A stretch of DNA of 6,581 nucleotides. It comes from Novosphingobium sp. 9U (GTDB taxonomy: Bacteria > Pseudomonadota > Alphaproteobacteria > Sphingomonadales > Sphingomonadaceae). The stretch covers positions 1 through 6,581 of the forward strand of contig NZ_LR732506.1 in assembly GCF_902506425.1 (NCBI RefSeq). Direction: 5' to 3'. Shown here in pieces: positions 1-4,898 of the stretch (positions within the stretch are counted from its first letter, which is position 1; the number at the start of each line of letters is the position of its first letter). A model generated the notes under the pieces. The model searched no databases and was not told the DNA's origin. It worked only from the letters and a program-made list of their open reading frames with translations. A program made the translations under genes and the position numbers.

Positions 1-49
1 CATGGTGCGAATGCTCGTCACCACCATCAGCATCACCCACAAACGTCAT
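1..49 (-). CDS. Possible 5' end of a minus-strand gene cut by the window edge
   Basis: On the minus strand a TTTAGGAG ribosome binding site lies 6 bases before an ATG at 49. The frame reads MTFVGDADGGDEHSHH and leaves the window after 16 codons. A second ATG two codons upstream (at 55) is too close to the binding site to be preferred. The product cannot be named from 16 residues. A competing plus-strand frame is open from base 2 to about 160 but has no visible ribosome binding site. Only the start signal supports this call. Confidence 0.22.
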   Translation of the reverse strand, partial: MTFVGDADGGDEHSHH

Positions 50-119
50 GCTCATCTCCTAAACCAGGAGACGCCTCCTCACGCGCTCGCCCGCTGCCGT
101 CCATGTGGGGCGCTCGCAG

Positions 120-845
120 CGCTAACGAACGTCCGGCAGATCGATACGCTGCTTCTATAGCAAAAGCTCGGGATGGCGATGTCGATACCCGGCTTGCCGT
201 TCGCTAAGGGCCTTGCCTTTGCGCAACTTGAGCGTCCAGCGCGCGTCCGTGTCCTTTTGCGCGGCCCGGGCAGGTTCGTCAGGCCAGATCTCGTTGGCAG
301 TCTTGCCCGCCTTGATCGCTTCCTTCTCAGGCGCCGTATTGCGCTGCTTGGGCGCAGCCACCAGGGTCGCATCGACGATCTGGCCACCCATCGCAAGGTA
401 GCCGCGCTCCTTGAGCTGCCAGTCGAAGTCGGCGAACACCACCTCGAGCGCACCGGCTTGGGTTAGCTTCTCACAAAACAGTCGGATCGTGTTGGCGTCG
501 GGTGTCGATGCGCCAAGATCGAAACCCAGGAACCGCAGCCCGGTCACGGATCAGATATCCCTTCGCGCATCGGCAACATTGTTCTGTGCGGCCAGCACCA
601 GAACCTTGAGCATCGCTACAGGGTCGTAGGGCTGCCGGCCGCCCTTGACTCCATCGCCATAGGCCAGCGCCGCTACCAAAACCGGGCGAAATGCCTCGAA
701 GTCGACGATCCGGCCGAGCTCCTCGATAGGATCGCCGTAAGCCGAAAGGCGCTCCAGATGATCCGATAAGGCGTTGGATTGGTGCCGCCCCTGACGATGA
801 ATGCCGCACGCGCACGCGCCTGCTGGTTCCGGTAACCGACCATAG
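120..845 (-). pseudogene. Broken IS5-family transposase (frameshifted, C-terminus missing)
   Basis: Three minus-strand frames together read as the N-terminal two thirds of an IS5-family DDE transposase. From about 784 the first frame gives the IS5 N-terminal domain, including DHLERLSAYGDPIEELGRIV and GGRQPYDPVAMLKVLVLAAQ. Near 546-560 the reading moves through a short LIRDR stretch into a second frame, with a few codons lost. That frame (547 down to about 220) gives LRFLGFDLGASTPDANTIRL and then ERGYLAMGGQIVDATLV, which holds the first catalytic Asp. Near 205-220 it shifts again to GKPGIDIAIPSFCYRSSVSI and decays by about 130. The part carrying the second Asp and the catalytic Glu is absent. 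No intact terminal inverted repeats or target duplication could be assigned. The start is uncertain; an ATG at 843 with a weak AAGAGA site is one candidate but lies in a third frame. This is a dead insertion sequence at the left side of the prophage relic. Confidence 0.85.
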
Positions 846-914
846 TTCGATTCTCTTGTTGAAGCCTCCGCGACCGGGGGCGGTGTTCTGCGCGAGCGAA
901 GCGTCAGCAGCCGT

Positions 915-1172
915 TCAGGATATTTGTGAGAGCCAGTCCCGCAAGGTGCCGGAGGCTGCATGCGAATTCAGTTGGTTATCACGAAAGGTAGCGCAATCAT
1001 CGGCTTGGCAGCCGCTCTGTGGGTGCTTCTCGCAGCGGGTTATCTCGGGATCTTCGGATCGCCCCATCTTGGACTCGGGATCCGTCAGCGGTCTGCTGAA
1101 CGGCTCGAACATCGTTTTCACGAACATTCCAATGCAGCTCAAAGCCGCAGTTCGTCTGACGGAAGGCTTGCT
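915..1172 (-). pseudogene. Possible phage small-protein gene that has lost its start codon
   Basis: Ten bases past the stop of the 46-residue gene (1195-1335) is a good AAGGAG ribosome binding site (1185-1180), but no ATG, GTG or TTG lies at usable spacing. The frame open at that distance (codon AGC at 1172) continues to a TGA at 915 and includes SCIGMFVKTMFEPFSRPLTD and PESKMGRSEDPEIT. Third codon positions are GC-rich down to about 1050, like the phage genes upstream, and poorer afterwards. TTG at 1142 and ATG at 1127 are possible in-frame starts. I read it as the next gene of the phage cassette with its start mutated and its 3' part replaced by other DNA. I do not recognise the family. It overlaps the competing plus-strand ORF at 960-1178, and at most one of the two is likely real over the shared part. 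Confidence 0.28.
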
Positions 1173-1178
1173 GGCTGA
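960..1178 (+). CDS. Possible small membrane protein, opposite strand to the phage cassette
   Basis: The ATG at 960 is preceded by GGAGG four bases upstream, one of the best ribosome binding sites in the window. The product would be 72 residues. Residues about 10-32 (GSAIIGLAAALWVLLAAGYL and following) form a clear membrane segment, with a Lys just before it. Residues 36-72 are polar and low in complexity, and there the third codon positions lose their GC bias, as expected if the ORF runs into DNA that was coding on the other strand. A reasonable inference is a truncated gene whose N-terminus was joined to phage DNA near 1060. Function unknown. Confidence 0.32.
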   Translation: MRIQLVITKGSAIIGLAAALWVLLAAGYLGIFGSPHLGLGIRQRSAERLEHRFHEHSNAAQSRSSSDGRLAG

Positions 1179-1194
1179 ACTCCTTGTAACGCTA

Positions 1195-1335
1195 TTAGAT
1201 CCGCGACTTCTTCGTCTCGGCCTTGATCTCCTTCACGACGGGGCCGAGCGCGGTAACTGCATCGATGACGAGGCTAGGGTTCTTCTTGGCGACCTTAACC
1301 GCTGCACCGAGCAGCTTGCCGACATTGATCTTCAT
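1195..1335 (-). CDS. 46-residue basic small protein, last intact gene of the phage cassette
   Basis: ATG at 1335 with GGAG seven bases upstream (GGAG-AACAAGC-ATG), stop TAA at 1197-1195. The protein begins MKINVGKLLGAAVKVAKKNP and continues SLVIDAVTALGPVVKEIKAE before a TKKSRI end. It is rich in Lys and alternates hydrophobic and basic residues, suggesting one or two amphipathic helices rather than a true membrane span. The start lies inside the end of the upstream gene (41-base overlap, different frame), so translation is probably coupled. Short proteins of this style occur among the lysis-end genes of prophages in alphaproteobacteria, but I cannot assign a function. It falls below common ORF length cutoffs and is easily missed. 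Confidence 0.62.
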   Translation of the reverse strand: MKINVGKLLGAAVKVAKKNPSLVIDAVTALGPVVKEIKAETKKSRI

Positions 1336-1627
1336 GCTTGTTCTCCTCGCCTGCGGGCGGATTAGGACTGTTGATGGGGGTGGAGCTCGAGAGCGCAGTC
1401 GCGAGATCGCTGCGATCCGCGTGCTCCCAGATCGACTTGATCACGCCGATGACTTCGCGGAACGACAGCAGCAGGGCCCTGAACATGCCGGCGTCGACCA
1501 CTGGCACCTTGCCATCCGGCGTGACCTTCGCGATCATGCCGTCGAAGGTATGGGTAATCAGCGCCAGGATGGTGGTGGCGAGCAGCGACATCGCGATGAT
1601 TCCGCCGAGTTGGACTGCGCGGCTCAT
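1295..1627 (-). CDS. Single-pass membrane protein of the phage cassette
   Basis: 110 residues starting MSRAVQLGG at an ATG (1627) that overlaps the upstream stop as ATGA, a layout that favours coupled re-initiation; GGGGGGCGCAAGGG lies just upstream. Residues 7-26 form one membrane segment (LGGIIAMSLLATTILALITH). Residues 30-75 are mixed and probably helical (MIAKVTPDGK, then a LLLSFREVIGVIKSIWEHAD stretch). The tail from about 80 on is Ser/Pro/Asn-rich and hydrophilic, and its last 13 codons double as the start of the next gene. Membrane topology and position beside a holin-like gene would suit a lysis accessory or spanin-like role, but no lipobox or known domain is visible, so this is only a guess. 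Confidence 0.62.
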   Translation of the reverse strand: MSRAVQLGGIIAMSLLATTILALITHTFDGMIAKVTPDGKVPVVDAGMFRALLLSFREVIGVIKSIWEHADRSDLATALSSSTPINSPNPPAGEENKHEDQCRQAARCSG

Positions 1628-2010
1628 CCCTTGCGCCCCCCCGACGCTACCATGTTCAGGGCGCGTGGAGCTGGCCAACCCAGCTTGTGAATACGAGCGC
1701 AAATTCGCGCATACGGAAGGCGCTGTCTTTCGCACCACTCGGCAAGGGAGCGGGTCTCGCCTCCTATCGTGATGCGGTGGGTCGCTCGCCGATTGCGGGC
1801 CTGCTGCCTTCCGATGATCCACCTGCAATTACCCGGATCGTAGTTGCCGTCGTTGTCCACGCGCTCATTGGTGAGGTGGTAGGCGTATGCTCCCGCGAGT
1901 GCCCAAGCCCGGAAGGTAGGATAGTCCTCCCACTCGGCGCACATCCGGATGCCTCGGCCGCCATATTTCGGATTGTTGGCGTCGCTGCACCGCTTCTTGA
2001 TGCCGCGCAA
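1624..2010 (-). CDS. HNH/AP2-like phage DNA-binding protein
   Basis: 128 residues if started at TTG 2010. Recognisable blocks are YGGRGI at residues 16-21, ERVDNDGNYDPGNCRWIIGR at 49-68 followed by QQARNRR, and a C-terminal helix-turn-helix-like part at about 85-112 (GETRSLAEWCERQRLPYARI). This block order is known from small phage proteins of the HNH-endonuclease/AP2 DNA-binding type. The conserved N-terminus clearly begins before the TTG: the same frame upstream encodes GRTGTRLYNILRGIKKRC and stays open to about 2145, but holds no ATG or GTG. Either TTG is used, an unusual start is used, or the true start was lost by a small indel near 2040-2060. The stop overlaps the next gene by 4 bases. 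It could be a free-standing homing-type nuclease within the phage. Confidence 0.7.
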   Translation of the reverse strand: MRGIKKRCSDANNPKYGGRGIRMCAEWEDYPTFRAWALAGAYAYHLTNERVDNDGNYDPGNCRWIIGRQQARNRRATHRITIGGETRSLAEWCERQRLPYARICARIHKLGWPAPRALNMVASGGRKG

Positions 2011-2065
2011 GATATTGTAGAGCCGCGTGCCCGTTCTACCATCGATGTAGCGGTTCCGACACGTG

Positions 2066-2317
2066 TCAGCGCTCCGCCAGCCCCATGAGCAGCGCGGCGA
2101 ACAGCGTCGCCCACTTATCGATGCGGTGATCAGGCGGCGAAAAGCTCATGGCGATGAAACCTGCTGCCGACGAGAAGCATAGGCCCATGGCGAGTACAGG
2201 CAGCGGGATCGTCACTCCTGCCGCTTTCATGAACTCTCCGGACAGACCTGGCGCCGCGGGCGCGATGATGCCGGCACCGGCAGTTGCTGCAGTCGAGGCA
2301 AGGGAACTCAGCTTCAT
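2066..2317 (-). CDS. Holin-like small membrane protein
   Basis: 83 residues from ATG 2317, with GGGGG four bases upstream. The start lies 12 bases past the stop of the chimeric gene. Residues 1-30 are Ala/Gly-rich and weakly hydrophobic (IIAPAAPGLSGEF). Residues 37-59 are a strong membrane segment (IPLPVLAMGLCFSSAAGFIA and following). A charged turn (PPDHRIDKW) leads to a second hydrophobic segment at 68-81, ending abruptly in GLAER. Size, two hydrophobic segments and position after a cell-wall or polysaccharide-type hydrolase domain fit a phage holin or holin-like protein. The abrupt end right after the last segment leaves open that it is slightly truncated. No specific holin family can be claimed. 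Confidence 0.6.
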   Translation of the reverse strand: MKLSSLASTAATAGAGIIAPAAPGLSGEFMKAAGVTIPLPVLAMGLCFSSAAGFIAMSFSPPDHRIDKWATLFAALLMGLAER

Positions 2318-2329
2318 GCAACCCCCCGC

Positions 2330-3010
2330 TCACGGATTTTGCGCCAGAAAGCGCAGCAGCAGCTTCATCTGCGGCGTGTCCTCACCGGTCTGGTAGTTGC
2401 TCGGGTCGAGACGGTAGGCATAGGTCGAACCCCGGCGCCGAGCGCCGCCCCACCTCGTCCAGCCTATGCAGTTCGGGTGGTCCCGCAGCTTCGCGTACGC
2501 CGCCGGCAGCACGAATTGGCAAACTGCATCGAGGCCGCTGCCGGCCTGCTCCCCGATGAAGATCTCACGATCGCCAACTGCGGCCCAGCTAAGAGGAGGG
2601 TCCAAGCGGTTTTGCGCACCGGCAACACAGCTGGCATCGGTGCCGCTGGCGTCCGCATCGTAGTAGGAGTGCGGCGAAAAAGCGATGTTGCCAGCCGGAC
2701 CATACAGGCGATCAAAGGCTGCGGCCTGGCCGTTGCTCACCCAGTTGCGCGAGGATGAGAACGACGCGCCCTCGATCAGGATTTTTCCGGCGCAGTTGGT
2801 GCGCGAGCGGACTGCATTGACGATCCACTGCATGTTGTCGGACGTGCGCTGCGGCGTGGCGCGGTCGCGCCTTTCGCCATGGCGTATATCGCGCAGGTGG
2901 CATTCGGCCGCGTGCCGGACCAACTCGCCGCAGGTGAACAGCTTGCCGTCTACCGCCGCCTTTGCCCATGCTGTGGTCGGATCAAGGTCCGACAGAAAGC
3001 GGTTAGCCAC
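2330..3010 (-). CDS. Chimera: large-terminase N-terminus joined to C-terminal half of a GH5 glycoside hydrolase
   Basis: 226 residues from a GTG at 3010 that overlaps the stop of the small terminase gene by 8 bases. Residues 1-48 (DPTTAWAKAAVDGKLFTCGE, then ELVRHAAECHLRDIRHGERR) match the start of large terminase subunits, which read roughly D-TT-A--V--G-----LVR-A--HL-D---G. All ATPase and nuclease motifs are absent. From about residue 55 the protein is the C-terminal half of a GH5 endoglucanase-type barrel: an AVRSR/ILIEG strand, FSPHSYYDADASGT with the family His at about 114, FIGEQAGS with the likely nucleophile Glu at about 154, and CIGWTRWGG near 182-190. The N-terminal half, including the Asn-Glu-Pro acid/base, is missing, so hydrolase activity is not expected. 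The frame is open across the join (about 2845-2880). An ATG-led reading from 3241 merely adds the antisense-like Arg-rich shadow of the terminase gene. I infer an internal phage deletion. Confidence 0.78.
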   Translation of the reverse strand: MANRFLSDLDPTTAWAKAAVDGKLFTCGELVRHAAECHLRDIRHGERRDRATPQRTSDNMQWIVNAVRSRTNCAGKILIEGASFSSSRNWVSNGQAAAFDRLYGPAGNIAFSPHSYYDADASGTDASCVAGAQNRLDPPLSWAAVGDREIFIGEQAGSGLDAVCQFVLPAAYAKLRDHPNCIGWTRWGGARRRGSTYAYRLDPSNYQTGEDTPQMKLLLRFLAQNP

Positions 3011-3431
3011 GGCTCTTGAGGTAACCGCCGCCGGTGGTCCGCGTCGCCTTCTTCGCGACCTTGCCCCCGTTCTTCCGGTCTCGCGGATAGATGCGAAGCT
3101 CCTTCTCCAGCGCCGCAGCCGTGGCCGCGGCATTCTGCATTGTCGTCCACCACGGATTGTAGGTGGGCACCTTCGTTTTGGGTGCCGGCACGACCGGGCC
3201 AACCTTGAGGACCGCCTTCGCCGAGATGTCGAACGTGACATACGCGACGATGAGGCGCTGGATCGCGTGCGTGTTCACGACGGCCAGCTTCTCAGCACCA
3301 CGCATCTCGCTGATAACCCGCTGCCGATGCTCGGAAGCCGGGTCCCGATCAGCCTTTCGCCCGAAGTAGCGGCTCCAGTTCGGCTCCGCCGGGACGCCAT
3401 CGCCTCCCGTGATCTCGACCAGATCGGCCAT
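3003..3431 (-). CDS. Phage terminase small subunit, P27 family
   Basis: 142 residues. The ATG at 3431 is chosen over one six codons upstream because GGGAGAG lies 5 bases before it. The small subunit recognises phage DNA and hands it to the large subunit for packaging. P27-type features: an N-terminal linker (MADLVEITGGDGVPAEPNWS), a helical middle with a T-HAIQRLIVAYVTFDI core (residues 54-69), a K-GPVVPAPKTKVPTYNPWW segment where the family has its conserved G, P and N-PW positions, a second helix (AAATAAALEKELRIYPRDR, 101-119), and a basic Lys/Gly tail. Length is normal for the family. It is followed directly by the start of a large terminase gene, the standard partner. Upstream, an IS481-family element starts 86 bases before the ATG and has probably cut the gene off from its native promoter. 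Intact as read. Confidence 0.82.
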   Translation of the reverse strand: MADLVEITGGDGVPAEPNWSRYFGRKADRDPASEHRQRVISEMRGAEKLAVVNTHAIQRLIVAYVTFDISAKAVLKVGPVVPAPKTKVPTYNPWWTTMQNAAATAAALEKELRIYPRDRKNGGKVAKKATRTTGGGYLKSRG

Positions 3432-3516
3432 AGACACTCTCCCGGGCAACCGGGCCGAAAACCCTACCCCTCAAAGTCTGATCTCGGTGCGCACGGAGGG
3501 CGCTGTCCGGTCTAGG

Positions 3517-3539
3517 TGTTTAGTCCCAGCGTGTGATGG
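3517..3539 (+). repeat. IS481-family left inverted repeat
   Basis: Begins TGTTTAGTCCCAG and continues CGTGTGATGG. It matches the right end (reverse complement of 4493-4515) except at positions 14 and 15. It lies 33 bases upstream of the transposase start. Confidence 0.9.
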
Positions 3540-3572
3540 TGTAAGGTTGTCCACATCACAGAGGGGGGAGCT

Positions 3573-4616
3573 ATGGGCCAGGTTCTCCACGGCAGCGCCA
3601 AGACCACGCACGCCATACGAGCGGAGCTACAGCGATCGGAAGCTTCGGTCGCGAGCCTCGCAAGGCGGTGTGGGATCAACGAGAAGACAGTGCTGAAATG
3701 GCGCAAGCGGCATTCGGTCGAAGACATGCCGATGGGTCCCAAGGAGCGGCGCAGCAGTGTGCTTTCGCCTATGGAGGAAGCAGCGATTGTGGCGTTGCGC
3801 GTCCAGGCGAGGCTGCCGCTCGATGACGTTTACATCACCTTGAAGGACGTGATCCCTCAACTCAGTCGATCGTCGTTGCATCGCTGCCTGCAACGGCATG
3901 AGATCAGCCGACTACCCAAGGCCGACCGTGAAAAGCCAAAGAAGTTCAAGGCTTACGAGATCGGCTACTTTCATATCGACATCGCCGAGCTTCGCTATGA
4001 GGGTGGCAAGGCGTACCTGTATGTCGCCGTGGACCGTACTTCCAAGCTGTTTTTCGCCCGCATTTATCGCAAGGCGACGAAGCTGGTCGCCGCCGGCTTC
4101 CTGAAGGCCTTGATCAAGACCGTACCTTACAAAATCCATACTGTGCTGACCGATAACGGCGTCCAGTTCGTGCAACTGGAGCGGCGCTCGAAGCTGACCT
4201 TCCCGCACATCTTCGGACGCGTCTGCCAGGAAGCCGGCATCGAGCACCGTCTGACCAAGCCCTATCACCCATGGACCAACGGACAGGCCGAACGGATGGT
4301 GAGAACCATCAAGGAGGCTACCGTGAAGTCGTTCCACTACGCCTCGATTGCCGAACTGCGACGGCACGTCCACGACTGGCTGGTCGCCTACAACTTTGCC
4401 AAGCAACTCAAGGCCATCCGGTTCAAGACACCCTGCGAAGCCATCGAGGAGCTCTGGAAATCAAAGCCCGACATCTTTAACGTCAAGCCAACCCATCACA
4501 TCCTGGGACTAAACACCGAGGGGCGCGATCCCCTCAGACTTTCGACCGGGGACCGGGGGGTGGGGCTGTTCAGGTCCGCAGCACTGTTGATTAACGGCGA
4601 AAAACACTTTGGTTAA
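3573..4616 (+). CDS. IS481-family transposase (DDE), reads 32 codons past the element's end
   Basis: Catalyses cut-and-join movement of the element. ATG 3573 follows a G-rich Shine-Dalgarno region (GAGGGGGGAG, 3561-3570). Residues about 10-60 are a helix-turn-helix (SLARRCGINEKTVLKWRKR). Residues 60-125 form a second DNA-binding region ending in FKAY. The catalytic core has D136 in GYFHIDIAEL, D194 in VLTDNGVQF and E240 in HPWTNGQAERM. The relatives I know end in GLNT; here GLNT is residues 312-315, encoded by the right inverted repeat. The next codon is GAG where the left flank, read outward, would give TAG. Translation therefore continues for 32 residues of flanking DNA to a stop at 4614-4616. 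All catalytic residues are present and no frameshift is seen, so it may be active. Its G+C and codon use resemble the surroundings. Confidence 0.9.
   Translation: MGQVLHGSAKTTHAIRAELQRSEASVASLARRCGINEKTVLKWRKRHSVEDMPMGPKERRSSVLSPMEEAAIVALRVQARLPLDDVYITLKDVIPQLSRSSLHRCLQRHEISRLPKADREKPKKFKAYEIGYFHIDIAELRYEGGKAYLYVAVDRTSKLFFARIYRKATKLVAAGFLKALIKTVPYKIHTVLTDNGVQFVQLERRSKLTFPHIFGRVCQEAGIEHRLTKPYHPWTNGQAERMVRTIKEATVKSFHYASIAELRRHVHDWLVAYNFAKQLKAIRFKTPCEAIEELWKSKPDIFNVKPTHHILGLNTEGRDPLRLSTGDRGVGLFRSAALLINGEKHFG
4493..4515 (-). repeat. IS481-family right inverted repeat
   Basis: Read on the minus strand it begins TGTTTAGTCCCAG and continues GATGTGATGG, matching the left end at 21 of 23 positions. 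It encodes the last residues of the native transposase C-terminus. Confidence 0.9.
4518..4535. repeat. Perfect 6-bp hairpin next to the IS right end
   Basis: GAGGGG (4518-4523) pairs with CCCCTC (4530-4535) around a 6-base loop. It begins two bases outside the inverted repeat. No T-run follows on either strand, so a terminator is unlikely. It may be a chance structure or a leftover phage site. Confidence 0.35.
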
Positions 4617-4747
4617 TCCCACTTAATGCTGAATGGTGAACAAACAGCCTTCGCGCATTAAGAACTTCACGGGTTGTTTAGATTTTGGTCGTACCCAGAA
4701 CGAGCCTCGGCAGTTCTCCCCCCGGGCACTGAGGCGTTTATCGGATG

Positions 4748-4786
4748 AAGGCCGTAGGTTCTCCTGGACCTGCGGCCTTCTCATTT
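4748..4786 (+). terminator. Terminator-like hairpin, 12-bp stem
   Basis: AAGGCCGTAGGT (4748-4759) pairs with ACCTGCGGCCTT (4768-4779), all Watson-Crick except one G-T wobble, around an 8-base loop. CTCATTT follows on the plus strand. The tail is only moderately T-rich, so it may be weak. Read on the minus strand it would lie between the HNH gene and the small terminase gene. Confidence 0.5.
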
Positions 4787-4853
4787 GGCGAAGCAACGGG
4801 ATGTTAAGCAGCACGGGTTAGTTTAGCCACATAGCCCGGGGGGGTTGAGCGTC

Positions 4854-4888
4854 GGGCCGCGGGTTTATCCTGCGGCCCTTCTGCTCTC
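4854..4888 (+). terminator. Second terminator-like hairpin, 10-bp GC-rich stem
   Basis: GGGCCGCGGG (4854-4863) pairs with CCTGCGGCCC (4869-4878), one G-T wobble, 5-base loop, followed by TTCTGCTCTC on the plus strand. It lies 20 bases past the HNH pseudogene stop, so on the minus strand it could end HNH transcription. Its arm resembles the hairpin at 4748 (both read AGAAGG-CCGCAGG on the minus strand, with or without one extra G). Confidence 0.5.
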
Positions 4889-4898
4889 TGCGGCGCGC

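Larger units (their letters stand above)
3517..4515 (+). mobile_element. IS481-family insertion sequence, 999 bp
   Basis: Bounded by 23-bp inverted repeats that match at 21 positions and carrying one transposase gene. Inserted between the phage HNH gene and the small terminase gene, on the opposite strand. The left flank (3511-3516) is TCTAGG, which fits the NCTAGN target reported for IS481 of Bordetella. The right flank (4516-4521) is CCGAGG, matching the left at only 4 of 6 bases, so a clean target duplication is not present. The element itself appears intact. Confidence 0.88.
4522..4898. other. 377-base non-coding stretch between IS and HNH pseudogene
   Basis: No convincing gene on either strand; short frames here lack ribosome binding sites and recognisable residues. 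It contains a G-rich run (about 4550-4564: GGGG, then GGGGGG, then GGGG), the end of the transposase read-through, and two strong hairpins listed separately. In an intact phage this would be the gap between the HNH gene and the small terminase gene, and it is longer than such gaps usually are, so some of it may be foreign. Confidence 0.5.

Noticed and set aside
1..160. Plus-strand frame starting MVRMLVTTIS at the left edge
   Set aside because: No visible start signal, and it runs antisense into the dead IS5 copy. The minus-strand start at 49 has a better ribosome binding site.
856..1365. Plus-strand ORF of 169 residues
   Set aside because: It runs antisense to the 46-residue gene and through the junction region. 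No ribosome binding site or family pattern was seen.
1223..1772. Plus-strand ORFs opposite the membrane-protein gene
   Set aside because: Shadow frames. The minus strand carries overlapping genes with consistent start signals and a clear membrane segment.
3010..3241. ATG-led extension of the chimeric ORF upstream of 3010 (Arg-rich 77 residues)
   Set aside because: It lies out of frame over the well-supported small terminase gene and has the Arg/Ser-rich composition of a shadow frame. The GTG at 3010 begins the terminase-like sequence.
2685..3515. Long plus-strand ORF of 276 residues
   Set aside because: It is antisense to the terminase genes, has no recognisable residues, and arises from the high GC content.
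4544..4566. G-rich run as a possible G-quadruplex
   Set aside because: Only three G-runs are present (4, 6 and 4 bases), so a standard four-run three-layer structure is not formed without splitting one run.
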